Source: Callorhinus ursinus | Taxonomy: Eukaryota > Chordata > Mammalia > Carnivora > Otariidae | Assembly (NCBI RefSeq): GCF_003265705.1 | Contig: NW_020313168.1 | Coordinates: 2,910,242 to 2,974,241 of the forward strand | Direction: 5' to 3' | DNA length: 64,000 bases | In this document: one piece after another, positions 55,735 to 64,000 of the stretch | How positions within the stretch are numbered: the stretch's first letter is position 1 | How the letters are laid out: the number at the start of each line of letters is the position of its first letter | Notes under the pieces: model-generated | Databases searched by the model: none | What the model saw: the letters and a program-made list of their open reading frames with translations, nothing else | Told to the model about the DNA's origin: nothing | Program-made: the position numbers and the translations under genes

Positions 55735-55925
55735 CTACTCTGCACTGGGCACTGCTTGGAGAACTTCCTCTGAATTGACTCGTTTAACGCCACAACCACC
55801 CCAATGAGGTGTGTGCCGTCGGCGTTCTCCTTTTACGGGGGGGTACAATGAGGCCCAGAGAGGGGAAGCCCCTGGTCCAAGGGCCCGAAGCTGACATGTG
55901 GCCACGCCAGGCTTGAACCGTCTGT
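55735..55925 (-). mobile_element. MIR SINE, minus strand
   Basis: Reads 'ctactctgcactgggcactg', 'actcgtttaacgccacaacc', 'accccaatgaggtgtgtgcc', 'gtacaatgaggcccagagag' and 'ccaggcttgaaccgtctg'. Reversed MIR nearly end to end. Confidence 0.85.
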
Positions 55926-57324
55926 GTTAGGCCATGTCTGCTGAGACGGAGGCTCTGAACAAAGAGTTTCCACAGGCGACCAGCGAGGACCAGCGAGGTC
56001 AGAGTCACAGGCACATCTTACTCCCGGGAGGGGCTCCTCCTCCTTCCTTCCCTCCCGGGCCTGGGAAGTAGGGAATGTCCCCTTGCCGAAGTCAGTTATT
56101 TCAGGGGTAGCCCTTGCTGGTATGTGTGGAGCAAGGGGCACAGCTTTGGGGACGAAACCCGGGGAGACTTTTGGGACCGTGAAGTGCATGCCCTTGTTTT
56201 TCTAGAAGAACCTTAGTTTCACAGAGGTGTCCCCTCCCTTGGTACTTTTGTTCACAGATAGATGTGTGCACCTTTTGATTTAGAACTTGGATTTCTCACT
56301 TGCTTGGATGAGAGTCTGCTACAGACGCAGGGTAGTGCGCTCAGTCCTTCCCTGACCCCCTCGGCTCCAAAGCCCATCTCTGAAGGAATGGTTCTCTCCC
56401 CGTCAGTGCTCCTGAGCAAGACGGAGATCTCCCTAAAGATCAGATTAATATGGATTTGAAGCAACATGACTTTAATCCTCTCTTTCCTAAGTAAGATACG
56501 GAACGTATCTGGGCCCCTTTGCCCTCCTGGCTAATCCCTTATCCAAAGTCCGATGGCCAGAACCCCGGGTGCCAAGGACGGCCGAGCCCCCACACTAATT
56601 CCTGGCTTCGTGTGATCTGGATATTCCCCAGAGTGTCAGACAGGAGCAGAGCTCCTAAGGATGGAGATGAGCTGTTAATCTTTTGTGGGCTTGTCTGCGA
56701 AGCCGAGCCTTCACTGCCCTTTTACTCCCAGCTCTGGCCAGGTATGTTGTTTCCAGATGGATGGGGCTGCTTACTGCCCACACTACCCGGAAATTAGCAC
56801 GCTTTCACTGGCAGCCCGGTCTTTGTGGTGAGAAGCCTTTTCTCTCTGCACCTGAGGTCTTTGCGTTTTGCAGGCAGGTCTGGTCCTGCGCTCAGGAGCT
56901 TGGTCCAGCTCCTTTTAAGAGGACCTGGCAGGGATGCGGGGTTTCTCCCGCTCCCCACCCCTCAAATCCCAAGCCCGCTCACAGCACCCCAGCTGATGGA
57001 TAGGAGAGCAGCTACCAAGATTCTCCCCTCTAGTAGTCGAGGCAGCACGGACGATTCTGAAGCCCCTTGAGGACAGGAGCAGCCTCTCTGCGTTCTCTGC
57101 CTGTACTCCATCTACCTGGAGGCCTCAGCAGATGTCGCTCAGCTGGAGCATGTAGGGGCTGGGAAGAGGAATAGCGGACTTTTATGTCCTGCTGCGATGG
57201 AAACGTTGGGATTTTTACCCTGTTGTAAAGTTGGGAGACTCTGATTTGTTTCGTGGGTTCAGCCTGCCGTAGTGCTTTCAACAGTTCCAGATTTTTCCAT
57301 CTTGGGAGATGAGGGTCCTCATCA
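55926..57324. other. Unique DNA, no gene assigned
   Basis: AT-richer at 56240-56500 ('ggtacttttgttcacagata') without a recognised repeat. No supported exon. Confidence 0.45.
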
Positions 57325-57394
57325 TGTGTAACAGTCAGTTCTTGCTGCGTAACCAACTACCCCATAAGTCACAGTGTTAAAACAGTAATAATTT
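57325..57394. mobile_element. Stub of the 'attgctgcataac' repeat family
   Basis: The text 'taacagtcagttcttgctgc', 'gtaaccaactaccccataag' and 'gtgttaaaacagtaataatt' matches the left end of the family seen at 8231 and 13733. The element stops at the border with the Tigger-like repeat. Confidence 0.65.
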
Positions 57395-57970
57395 GTAGTA
57401 GTCAAGCCTCATTTGTGGATTCTGTATTTGCGAGTTTGCCATCTTGCTGACATTTATCGGTAACCCCCAAATCAGTACTAATGGCACTTGTGTGGTCATT
57501 CTCGGACACGTGTGGAGCAGAGTTTGGTCTGGTGCAGGTGCTCCGAGCCGAGGTGGGATAAGGGAACACTCCACCCACTTGTTTCACCTCTCGTGCTGGA
57601 GACAGGTGGTCTACTTACAGCCACGGTTTTTGCATTTTTGTTGGTGGTGACTCTGCTATTCAGAATGGCCCCAGGTGTAGTCCTGAAGTGCTGTCTGGTC
57701 TTCTGAAGCTCGGAAGGCTGCGATATGCTCTGTGGGGAAACACAAGCATCAGATAAGCTTCGCGCAGGTATGCATTATAGCACTGTTGGCGATGAGCTCG
57801 ATGTTCATGAATCGGCAACATACGCTAAAGAGAGCATCTGTAAACAGAAGCACACATACAGTAGGCTTGTGTACTGATAGGCTGATGAAACAGTTGTGAC
57901 CAGAGCCCCGTATTTCCACTAGGGGCCATGAATCGGTATTTAGTCATTCAGGGTTAGTGACTTTCTGAAC
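57395..57970 (+). mobile_element. Tigger-like (pogo superfamily) DNA transposon relic
   Basis: Terminal-region text ('gattctgtatttgcgagttt', 'tcgtgctggagacaggtggt') leads into a decayed transposase start. From 57666 one frame reads MAPGVVLKCC, then a stop near 57705. It then continues as ASDKLRAGMHYSTVGDELDV followed by HESATYAK to about 57832. The 'DKLR-G--YS-VG-E--V-ES' pattern fits the N-terminal helix-turn-helix of CENP-B/Tigger transposases. The remainder ('acagttgtgaccagagcccc', 'tcggtatttagtcattcagg') is 3' noncoding. It is a pseudogenised fragment: the catalytic part is absent. Confidence 0.65.
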
Positions 57971-59055
57971 CATATCTCCAGGAATCTAGAGAACCGACGG
58001 CGTTCTTGCTTGTCTGTTGGCAGGTTGGCCGGGTATCGGCTCATCTGGGCAGGGCTCGGCTTCGAGCTGTGGGTTGGCCAAGCATGTCCCCTTGCTCTGA
58101 GGGGGCTCATCCTGGTCCCCCAGCAGCTCCCAGGGGGCATTCTGCTGCCCACAGCAGAGGCACAGACAGAAGGACACACAAATGCCTTGAATCACATCTG
58201 CCGACCTCCCACTTGTCAAAGCCAGGCCCGTGGCCAAGCCCATGCCCAAGCGTGGGGAACTATGCATCAGTTCTACAAAGTCACGTGATAGGGTGGGGAC
58301 GCCCGCGTGTGAACAGTTGGGGCCATCCCTAAACACTTTGCCTAGGGAGGGTCCCCACGTCAATTGATCCAAAACCTGGGTAGCTGGGTGGGGGTGGGGA
58401 TGTGGCAAAGACATCCTGGCCCAGAGGCAGGGGAGAGGAGGGTGTGCTGGGGCACCTGCTCCTCATTTGCCTGGTTGCACCCAGGTGTCGTACCGTCTGT
58501 CCGTGGAAACACCGCTCCAACAGACAGGCTTGCTGACCTTGCCGATGCCCACAGGTCGGAGGTGCCCGTGTGGGTGACCCGGCACATGCACTTGCAAGGA
58601 CGGAGGACGAGGCCGGCTAATTAATGCAGGGGGGTGGAGTGGGGACAGCGGGAGAGGGATCCCGTAAGCTCCGGTGGTGTTCTGAACGTTTTATTTAACA
58701 GCATCCTTTATACACTTACCAGGTTAAGCCTAAAGTGCAGATCTGTAGGGAGCCAGCCTTGCCAGTGGTGGGGCCTGTCCTACAGACTTACTTGTCTCAC
58801 GGAGGAGAGAAACTGGGCGGAATTTCTAGGATCATTCCGATCAAGTCTCCTTTGGAGAGCTTGTACCATGTTTGCTTTTTCATTTTTTTCCTTCCCCTGC
58901 CTTAGGGCATCTCCCTGGTTCCTCATCAGTAAATGAATCTGTTCCCTTCACATCTGGGACGCAGGGCCTTTGATACCAACGTGCGTGGGAAGGAAGGAAG
59001 AATAATTAACAGATTAATTAATTATCCTTTGTTTCCACTTCAAACAAATAAGGTG
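57971..59055. other. Unique DNA with an AT-rich patch
   Basis: An acceptor-like 'tgcttgtctgttggcag' lies near 58022, but no matching donor was found at a sensible distance. The patch 58995-59045 ('aagaataattaacagattaa') is AT-rich and unique with several TTAATTA-type words. Confidence 0.4.
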
Positions 59056-59092
59056 GGGTTTTTTTTTTTGTTTTTTGTTTTTTGTTTTTAGC
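59056..59092. repeat. T-rich simple repeat
   Basis: Runs of T broken by single G ('ttttttgttttttgttttta'). No adjoining retroposon body explains it. Confidence 0.9.
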
Positions 59093-59329
59093 CAAAAAGG
59101 TTACACGTGGATAAAGGGCAATTCGTGACCATTTTAACGAACATGTGCTGGGGATGAATGCAGACAGAGCCCCTGCCGTCCTAGAAGATGAGCACATGTG
59201 GGAACAACCCCGCTGTGGGCCGAGCTGGCTTCAGTGGCCCAAGAAGTGAAGCTCCACGTAGGTGTTTCTGTGAAAACAAAACAAAGCAAAACACCCAATG
59301 CACCACATTCCACTTTTGCAAAAGAATTG

Positions 59330-59717
59330 AAAGCAGGGTCTTGAGGAGATGTGTGTATGCCCATGTTCATGGCGGGACTACTCACGGTCGCCAGAAGGTG
59401 GGAACAGCCCAAGTGTCCATCGGTGGTGGATGGATGGATGAACTAAATGTGGTCCATCCACATGGTGGGATATTATTCAGCCAGAAGGAAGGACATCCTG
59501 ACACCTGCCACACAGATGGACCTTGAGGACATGATGCTGAGTGGCCAGCCAGTCACAAAAGGACAAATACTGGAGGATTCCACTTCTGTGAGGTCCCTAG
59601 AGTCATCGAGTTCATAGAGACAGATAATAGAGTGGTGGGGGCCGGGGTGACGGCTGGACAAGAATGTGAATGTACTTGATGCTGCCGAGCTGGACCTTTA
59701 GACATGGTTAAGATGGT
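59330..59717 (+). mobile_element. L1M LINE 3' region, plus strand
   Basis: Sense-strand order: 'atgcccatgttcatggcggg', 'aagtgtccatcggtggtgga', 'gggatattattcagccagaa', 'ggaccttgaggacatgatgc', 'gattccacttctgtgaggtc' and 'agacatggttaagatggtca'. Same L1 stretch as 47935-48340 but independently diverged. Confidence 0.85.
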
Positions 59718-59875
59718 CATGTACTGATGAAGGGACAAAACTCTGACCAGAGGCCTGTAGGACCCTAACCCTGTGTTTGCCCAGGACAGTGGTTCAGTGT
59801 TTGCTAATTCAGTGTTTGGGGCGACTTTGTAGAGCGTAAGTTCCATGAATAATGAAACTCGCCCATGTGTTTGAA
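59718..59875 (+). mobile_element. Second Tigger-like relic, 3' end only
   Basis: The text 'gaccagaggcctgtaggacc', 'ctaaccctgtgtttgcccag', 'tggttcagtgtttgctaatt' and 'ggggcgactttgtagagcgt' parallels the tail of the element at 57395-57970 ('gaccagagccccgtatttcc', 'tcggtatttagtcattcag'). It abuts the L1M fragment directly, so it is either a separate copy or a displaced end. Confidence 0.6.
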
Positions 59876-60890
59876 CCTGTCCTATTTCATGCTCTTTGTC
59901 ATCAGGGCCCTGAATTCGTCCCTCGTGTTCGTGGGCTAACACTTGTGATCATGGGCTCGGGCCTGATTCAGAGTCTTTATACATGGCTGTGGAGGGCGAT
60001 TCTCTGATTTGATGAAATTTCAAGCTGTCCTTCTGGCTGCAGATCTCAAGAAATTTCTGATCTTTGACACATGCCTGCCATGTTTCCGGCAGAAGCGAGT
60101 CCGTAGGCTGATGCCCACAGGCAGCAGTCTGAGCTAGTGTTTTGTGCGTGGGTCGGCTTGCCGGCACTGACCTTGTGCCCCATGTTCTTATGAGGGAGTC
60201 TGTTGGCAGATGAAAAGTAGTATTTGTTGAGAGTAGAATAGGGTAAATCATATTTATACTTTAGGAACAAAAGTACTTTCAAAAGCGTATTTGATTTTGA
60301 AATCACCTTTCTGATTAACAGTCCCTTAAAAAGGACGGTTAAATAAACCATGGGTTGGAAAGGCTCCTTCGTGTAGACATGGTTTTCCATCTGTTGGTGT
60401 GGTGAATGGTTTCAGGCACGATACGTTTAAGCTGCTGTCATCCACTTTTTTCTTGTTTTTTTTTTTTTCTCTCAGAAGATGTTTCAGACAGGTTCATGCT
60501 CCTGATTCTTTCTTGCCTTTGCAAAAAAAACGGTGGCTTTCCCAGCAACTGGGCTGAAACCAAACACCTTCTTCAAAGCCGGAGGCTCCTCTGCCATCCC
60601 GGTACAGGCTGGGGAGACCCGGTTGGTGCTCGCACCTCCAGGGAGCAGGCGAAATACCAGGATGCCATCCCCGGCTGCCTCCTAGACCACCCCCGGTGGG
60701 GTGTGGGGCAGTGAAGGCCCATCTTTGTGCTCCCCTCCCTTCTGGATTCACAGAGCCCAGCTCCTGGGTCAAGGCTAAGCATTCGTGCACAGGGCCAGGG
60801 TTGATCACAAGCGTGGGTGCCTAGACCGAAGGCCATGTTGAATTTTTAAACTATCCCTTTCCCCCTGAAAGAAAAGGGAAGAAGATATCA
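59876..60890. other. Unique DNA with an AT-rich island
   Basis: The segment 60185-60350 is AT-rich and unique ('gtaaatcatatttatacttt', 'gaaatcacctttctgattaa'). A T-rich tract ends in 'ttttttttctctcag' at 60475, and 'ccg/gtacag' at 60601 is a weak donor. The 126 bp between them is open in one frame but unsupported. Confidence 0.35.
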
Positions 60891-60892
60891 CG

Positions 60893-61050
60893 AGGTCTGG
60901 AGCCTGGACAGAGCTGGAGTCAAACCCTGACTCCCACTCACAAAGCGTGTGACCCCAACAAGACCCAGACTGTCCTGGCCTCGGTTTGTCCTCTGTGAAA
61001 TGGAGCTCCTGGTCCCCGTGTGGCAGGGCTGTTGGAGTGAGAGCCAGTGC
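60893..61050 (+). mobile_element. MIR SINE, plus strand
   Basis: Reads 'aggtctggagcctggacaga', 'ggagtcaaaccctgactccc', 'aaagcgtgtgaccccaacaa', 'ctcggtttgtcctctgtgaa' and 'atggagctcctggtccc'. Sense-strand MIR blocks ('gactgcctgggttcgaatcc', 'ctgtgtgaccttgggcaa', 'cagtttcctcatctgtaaaa'). Confidence 0.82.
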
Positions 61051-62385
61051 CCACCTGAATCAAGTAGGTGCCCGAGAGGAGGCTGACCTGGGGTGGGGCC
61101 CCAGGAGGCCATCTCTATCCACTGGTGCAGGCCGGGCACCTCAGGCCCTGCTCGTGGGGACCCAGCCTCACGGCCACTGGCAACCCCCAACCCCCACACA
61201 ATGTGGCGGAGCTTGGTGTGGATGCAGAGTGGTCACTGGCCACCGTCCCTGGAGCATGCATGTGCGTCTGGGAATGTGTGCGTGTATGCACGCAAGCATG
61301 CATGTGTGTATGTTGCACAGGCATGAGGGGTGTTGGCCTCCGCAGCAGAAGGGGACTGTCCCTGGGGGGAGGGTCTCAGGGGAGAGCTGCCAGCATGCAG
61401 AGGCGGAAGGTGGGAGGGACTTGGCGGGAACTCGGGACATTTGAGCATTTCCTGATTCTGGGGAAGCATCATCTACCCCCACGAGTCTGGCACGTCATGC
61501 GTCATGTTAAGGGTTCTGTGGATGACAGTGTCACCTGGTCCCTGACCATGAAGCCCCTCAGAGAGGCTTTGTGTGAGCGGGTCTTGCTAAAAGAAGGGGA
61601 GATTTGGGTGAACAGGAGCCCAGCCAGGCCTCTGGGTATGGTGTGTGGGGGATGGAGCCCTGCAGGGGGACAAGGGAGCAGTGGAGGCCAGCTTGGGATG
61701 GCCCCAGATGCTGGCCATGAGAGGTGGGCTGTGGGTGGCCACAGGCCTGGAGGGTGGCTCTCGGGGTGACAGGGGGTGAGCTCTGCAGGAGAGTTGCAAC
61801 TAGCCCCTGCAGCTCCCCCATGGTGCATGCTCCTCCCATGCCTCACACAGTGACAAGTGTCCCCAGGTGTCCCCTCCAGCTCAGCGGGGGCTCCAGCATA
61901 AACCATGGCTCCCAGATATGACTGTGGAGACAGGGTAGTTCGTGCGGGTGTCCCCGTGGGGGAGCAGCACCTATGGGGACAGAGAGGGAGGGGAGGAGGG
62001 CAGGTGTATATGTCCTGGTGGCCTGGACGCCTACCGTCAGGGGCCTGCAGCCGCCTGTGTTCAGGCCAAGTGGGACAGGTGACCTGGACGCCCACCGTCG
62101 GGGAGCAGGGGTGGGATGCCGCTGCCTGAGGCCCGCAGGACACAGTGGTCCTAGAGCGGCCATATCCGGTGATGTTGTCACTCATAGCTAGCAGGCTCGG
62201 CACTGTGTCCTGGGCCGAGTGCCCCAGCCAACAGCCACCTTTGTGAAACAGTGGGACAAGCAGCCTCAAGGAAATGTGTGCCTGTGTGTAGTGTGTGTGC
62301 GTGGGTGTGCAAGAGTGAGTGTGAGGGACTGTGTGCACGAGGCAGCCGCCTGTCCCCACGTGCGTGCAGGGGGGCGGGCAGTGCA
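61051..62385. other. Unique GC-rich DNA, no gene assigned
   Basis: Long frames on both strands (233 codons plus, 311 codons minus at 61502-62437) arise in stop-poor GC-rich sequence. Translations are Pro/Ser/His-rich with no domain. GT-rich patches lie at 61255-61325 and 62275-62335. The duplicated words 'gacctggacgcccaccgtc' and 'gcctggacgcctaccgtc' lie about 60 bp apart near 62020-62100. Confidence 0.45.
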
Positions 62386-62546
62386 TTCTAGGATCTCCTC
62401 GTACAAGGACACTAATCCTCCTGGGTCGGGGCTCCATCCTTGTGACCTCAGTTAACCTTAATTACCTTCCCAAAGGCCCATCTACAAGTACTGACACTGC
62501 CAGCAACAGCACAGGAATTTTGTGGGGACCCAGTTCAGTCCACGGC
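62386..62546 (-). mobile_element. MLT1/MST-type LTR fragment, minus strand
   Basis: Reversed LTR text: 'tcgtacaaggacactaatcc', 'tgtgacctcagttaacctta', 'attaccttcccaaaggccca', 'tttgtggggacccagttcag' and 'tccacggcag'. It matches the 'ggacactagtcctattgg', 'cttaattacctccttaaagg' and 'acacaattcagtccataaca' blocks. Only the left end of the LTR remains. Confidence 0.78.
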
Positions 62547-63953
62547 AGGTGGTGACGGAGGGAGATCCGGAGCTGGGGGAGCATGGGCTCCCGGCTCGGG
62601 TGCCCAGACGGACGAGGGAGCAGCCACGCTAAAAGTGTGCAGTTGTGAAACCAGCAAAGGCTCCAGCCATGACGGGCCTAACCGTTGGTGGAATGGGGTC
62701 CAGACGGCTCTCTGCCTCCACCAAGCCCCCCTTGGGGGCGGGGAGCCTCACAAGGTGGGAGGGGCCCGCAGGAGAGCCCCGTGCCTGAGGCCCCGGGGAA
62801 GCAGGCCCTAATGAAACAAGATTACATGGCTCTACTTTGACACATCATTTTGAAAAATGGAGGGCTTTCTTTCTGCTTCCTTTAATTTTTCATTATTCCA
62901 GCCCTGCACACGGTGGGGGGTTGGAGTGCACTTGTGATTCTGTGGGGAGCAGGCTCAATGGTGTCAGAGGAGAGGGTGCAGAGGGGGGTGTTGTCGAGGG
63001 TGGGTGGTGGCCACAGGGATGAGGGGGGAGGCTCTAGGGAGAAACAGAGAGCTGAGCCCGGGTCCTTGCAGCCCGCACAGCCTCATGGGCCTCCCTCTCG
63101 GGGGGGGGGACTTTATCTCCTGGGTGGTCTTCTTGCTTCTTTCTCTCTCCCCTCCTTTGGCCTCAGAGGAGGCCCCCCGCCCCACCTAGGGAGGAGGAGA
63201 AAGCACCGCTGGTGGCTGCCTGGGGCCACGTTCTGGGGCCACCCTGTCTTGCTGCATCTGTGTGGCATGCACAGGGTTTGGAAGTCTTTGGATCCCCCTT
63301 GCTGGGGCGATGAGCTCGCGTTCGCTGTGTCCTCGACATTGGTGGCCTCCCTGCCTGGTTTCCAGTGCCAGCCGTGTGTGGTTGGCACCTGCAGCTTCAT
63401 GTCCGAACAGGGCCTTGTGTGTCACTTCCCATCTTAGACTACTTCCCTTGTGCTTTCTTCAGAGCAAAGGGTCGGGATGGTGATGTCACTCGACGGGGGT
63501 GGCAGGCAGGCCTGGAGAGGTCCCTGGGGCTTGGCCAGCAGGGCGGGGACCTGGCTCTGCAGGAGCTGAGAAGCACCTGTCCACACAAGACCACCCTCAC
63601 TTCTGACATCAGCTTCAAGTTTGAGGAGTTCCAAAATCACTCTCAGGGTCAGTAATTCACTGGAAGGGCTCACAGAACTCAGAGAAGTTGTACTCATGGT
63701 TAGGGTTTATGGCAACTGAAAAATACAGATTAAAGTCAGTCAGTAGAAGAGGCACGTGGGGCACGGTCCAGGAAAGTTTGATGGGGGGGGGCACGCTGCT
63801 TTCCTGGCCCTGCCCGAGAATTGCTCTGCCCTTGAAGACCCCCTGGAGACCTCCCCGAGGCCGTGGGACCGTCCTCCCGAGAGTCAGGAGAGGGCCTGGA
63901 AGGGCTGGGGGTGAGACATCCAAGGGGGCGCTCCGCGCCCACCAGGGGCCCCT
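62547..63953. other. Unique DNA, no gene assigned
   Basis: A long pyrimidine tract ends in 'cctttggcctcag' at 63166 and makes a good acceptor, but no donor of similar quality follows within several hundred bases. AT-richer text lies at 62830-62905. No repeat recognised. Confidence 0.4.
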
Positions 63954-64000
63954 GCCCACGCTAGCACACATGCACGCCCACGCTAGCACACATGCACGCC
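63954..64000. repeat. Start of a 22-bp tandem repeat at the window edge
   Basis: Two perfect tandem copies of 'gcccacgctagcacacatgc' plus 'ac' (from 63954 and 63976), with the third beginning at the last bases. The array evidently continues beyond the window. Confidence 0.85.

Noticed and set aside
60476..60601. Possible exon after the T-rich tract at 60450-60475
   Set aside because: The donor 'ccg/gtacag' is weak, and T-rich tracts ending in CAG are frequent; no domain in the open frame.
61502..62437. 311-codon minus-strand ORF
   Set aside because: Overlaps a fragment of an MLT1 LTR at its start and has Pro/His-rich low-complexity translation; no recognised domain or flanking exon structure.
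63090..63170. Strong acceptor-like site at 63166
   Set aside because: No donor of comparable quality follows, so no exon can be defined.

Overview
The window is mammalian nuclear DNA, almost certainly from a non-dog, non-cat carnivore of the arctoid group (bear, seal or mustelid type). The evidence is the tRNA-derived Can-SINEs. Copies at 29167-29367 and 50857-51054 carry the head 'gcctgggtggctcag', the block 'cttcggctcaggtcatgatc' and a 'caaataaataaataaa' tail, each inside a perfect target-site duplication. The rest of the repeat content is the usual ancient mammalian set: L1M, L2, MIR, MLT1 LTRs, MER20 and a Tigger-like transposon. There is no operon structure and no long ORF of recognisable function; the longest ORFs are artefacts of tandem repeats.

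Layout. 1-6 kb: GC-rich unique DNA with a roughly 840-bp minisatellite (1114-1955). 6-9.3 kb: L1M, MIR and another old repeat, then a TGGA microsatellite (8955-9252). 9-24 kb: unique DNA, an older SINE, nested L2 fragments, small microsatellites and two exon-like segments (13100-13188; 21083-21229). 24-36 kb: AT-richer unique islands, three MLT1/SINE insertions and a 580-bp CCAT-type array (30738-31318). 36-39 kb: stacked MIR, MLT1, L1 and L2, with a transposon apparently inserted into an L1M. 41-42 kb: a CACACG-type minisatellite containing a 10-N assembly gap. 42-53 kb: MIR, MLT1, MER20 and L1M, plus a solo-LTR-like element on the minus strand (49439-49902) with four evenly spaced CCAAT boxes. 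53-64 kb: AT-rich islands, another exon-like segment (53575-53685), two Tigger-type relics, an L1M copy and the start of a tandem repeat at the right edge.

No protein-coding exon can be assigned with confidence. The window looks like intron or intergenic DNA. Short AT-rich unique islands dense in TAAT cores stand out against the GC-rich background and may be conserved regulatory elements; that is inference and needs cross-species alignment. I found no evidence of a novel multi-gene system. The items most worth a check are the solo LTR, the exon-like segment at 21083-21229, the homeodomain-motif islands, the transposon nested in L1M and the higher-order structure of the three large tandem arrays.
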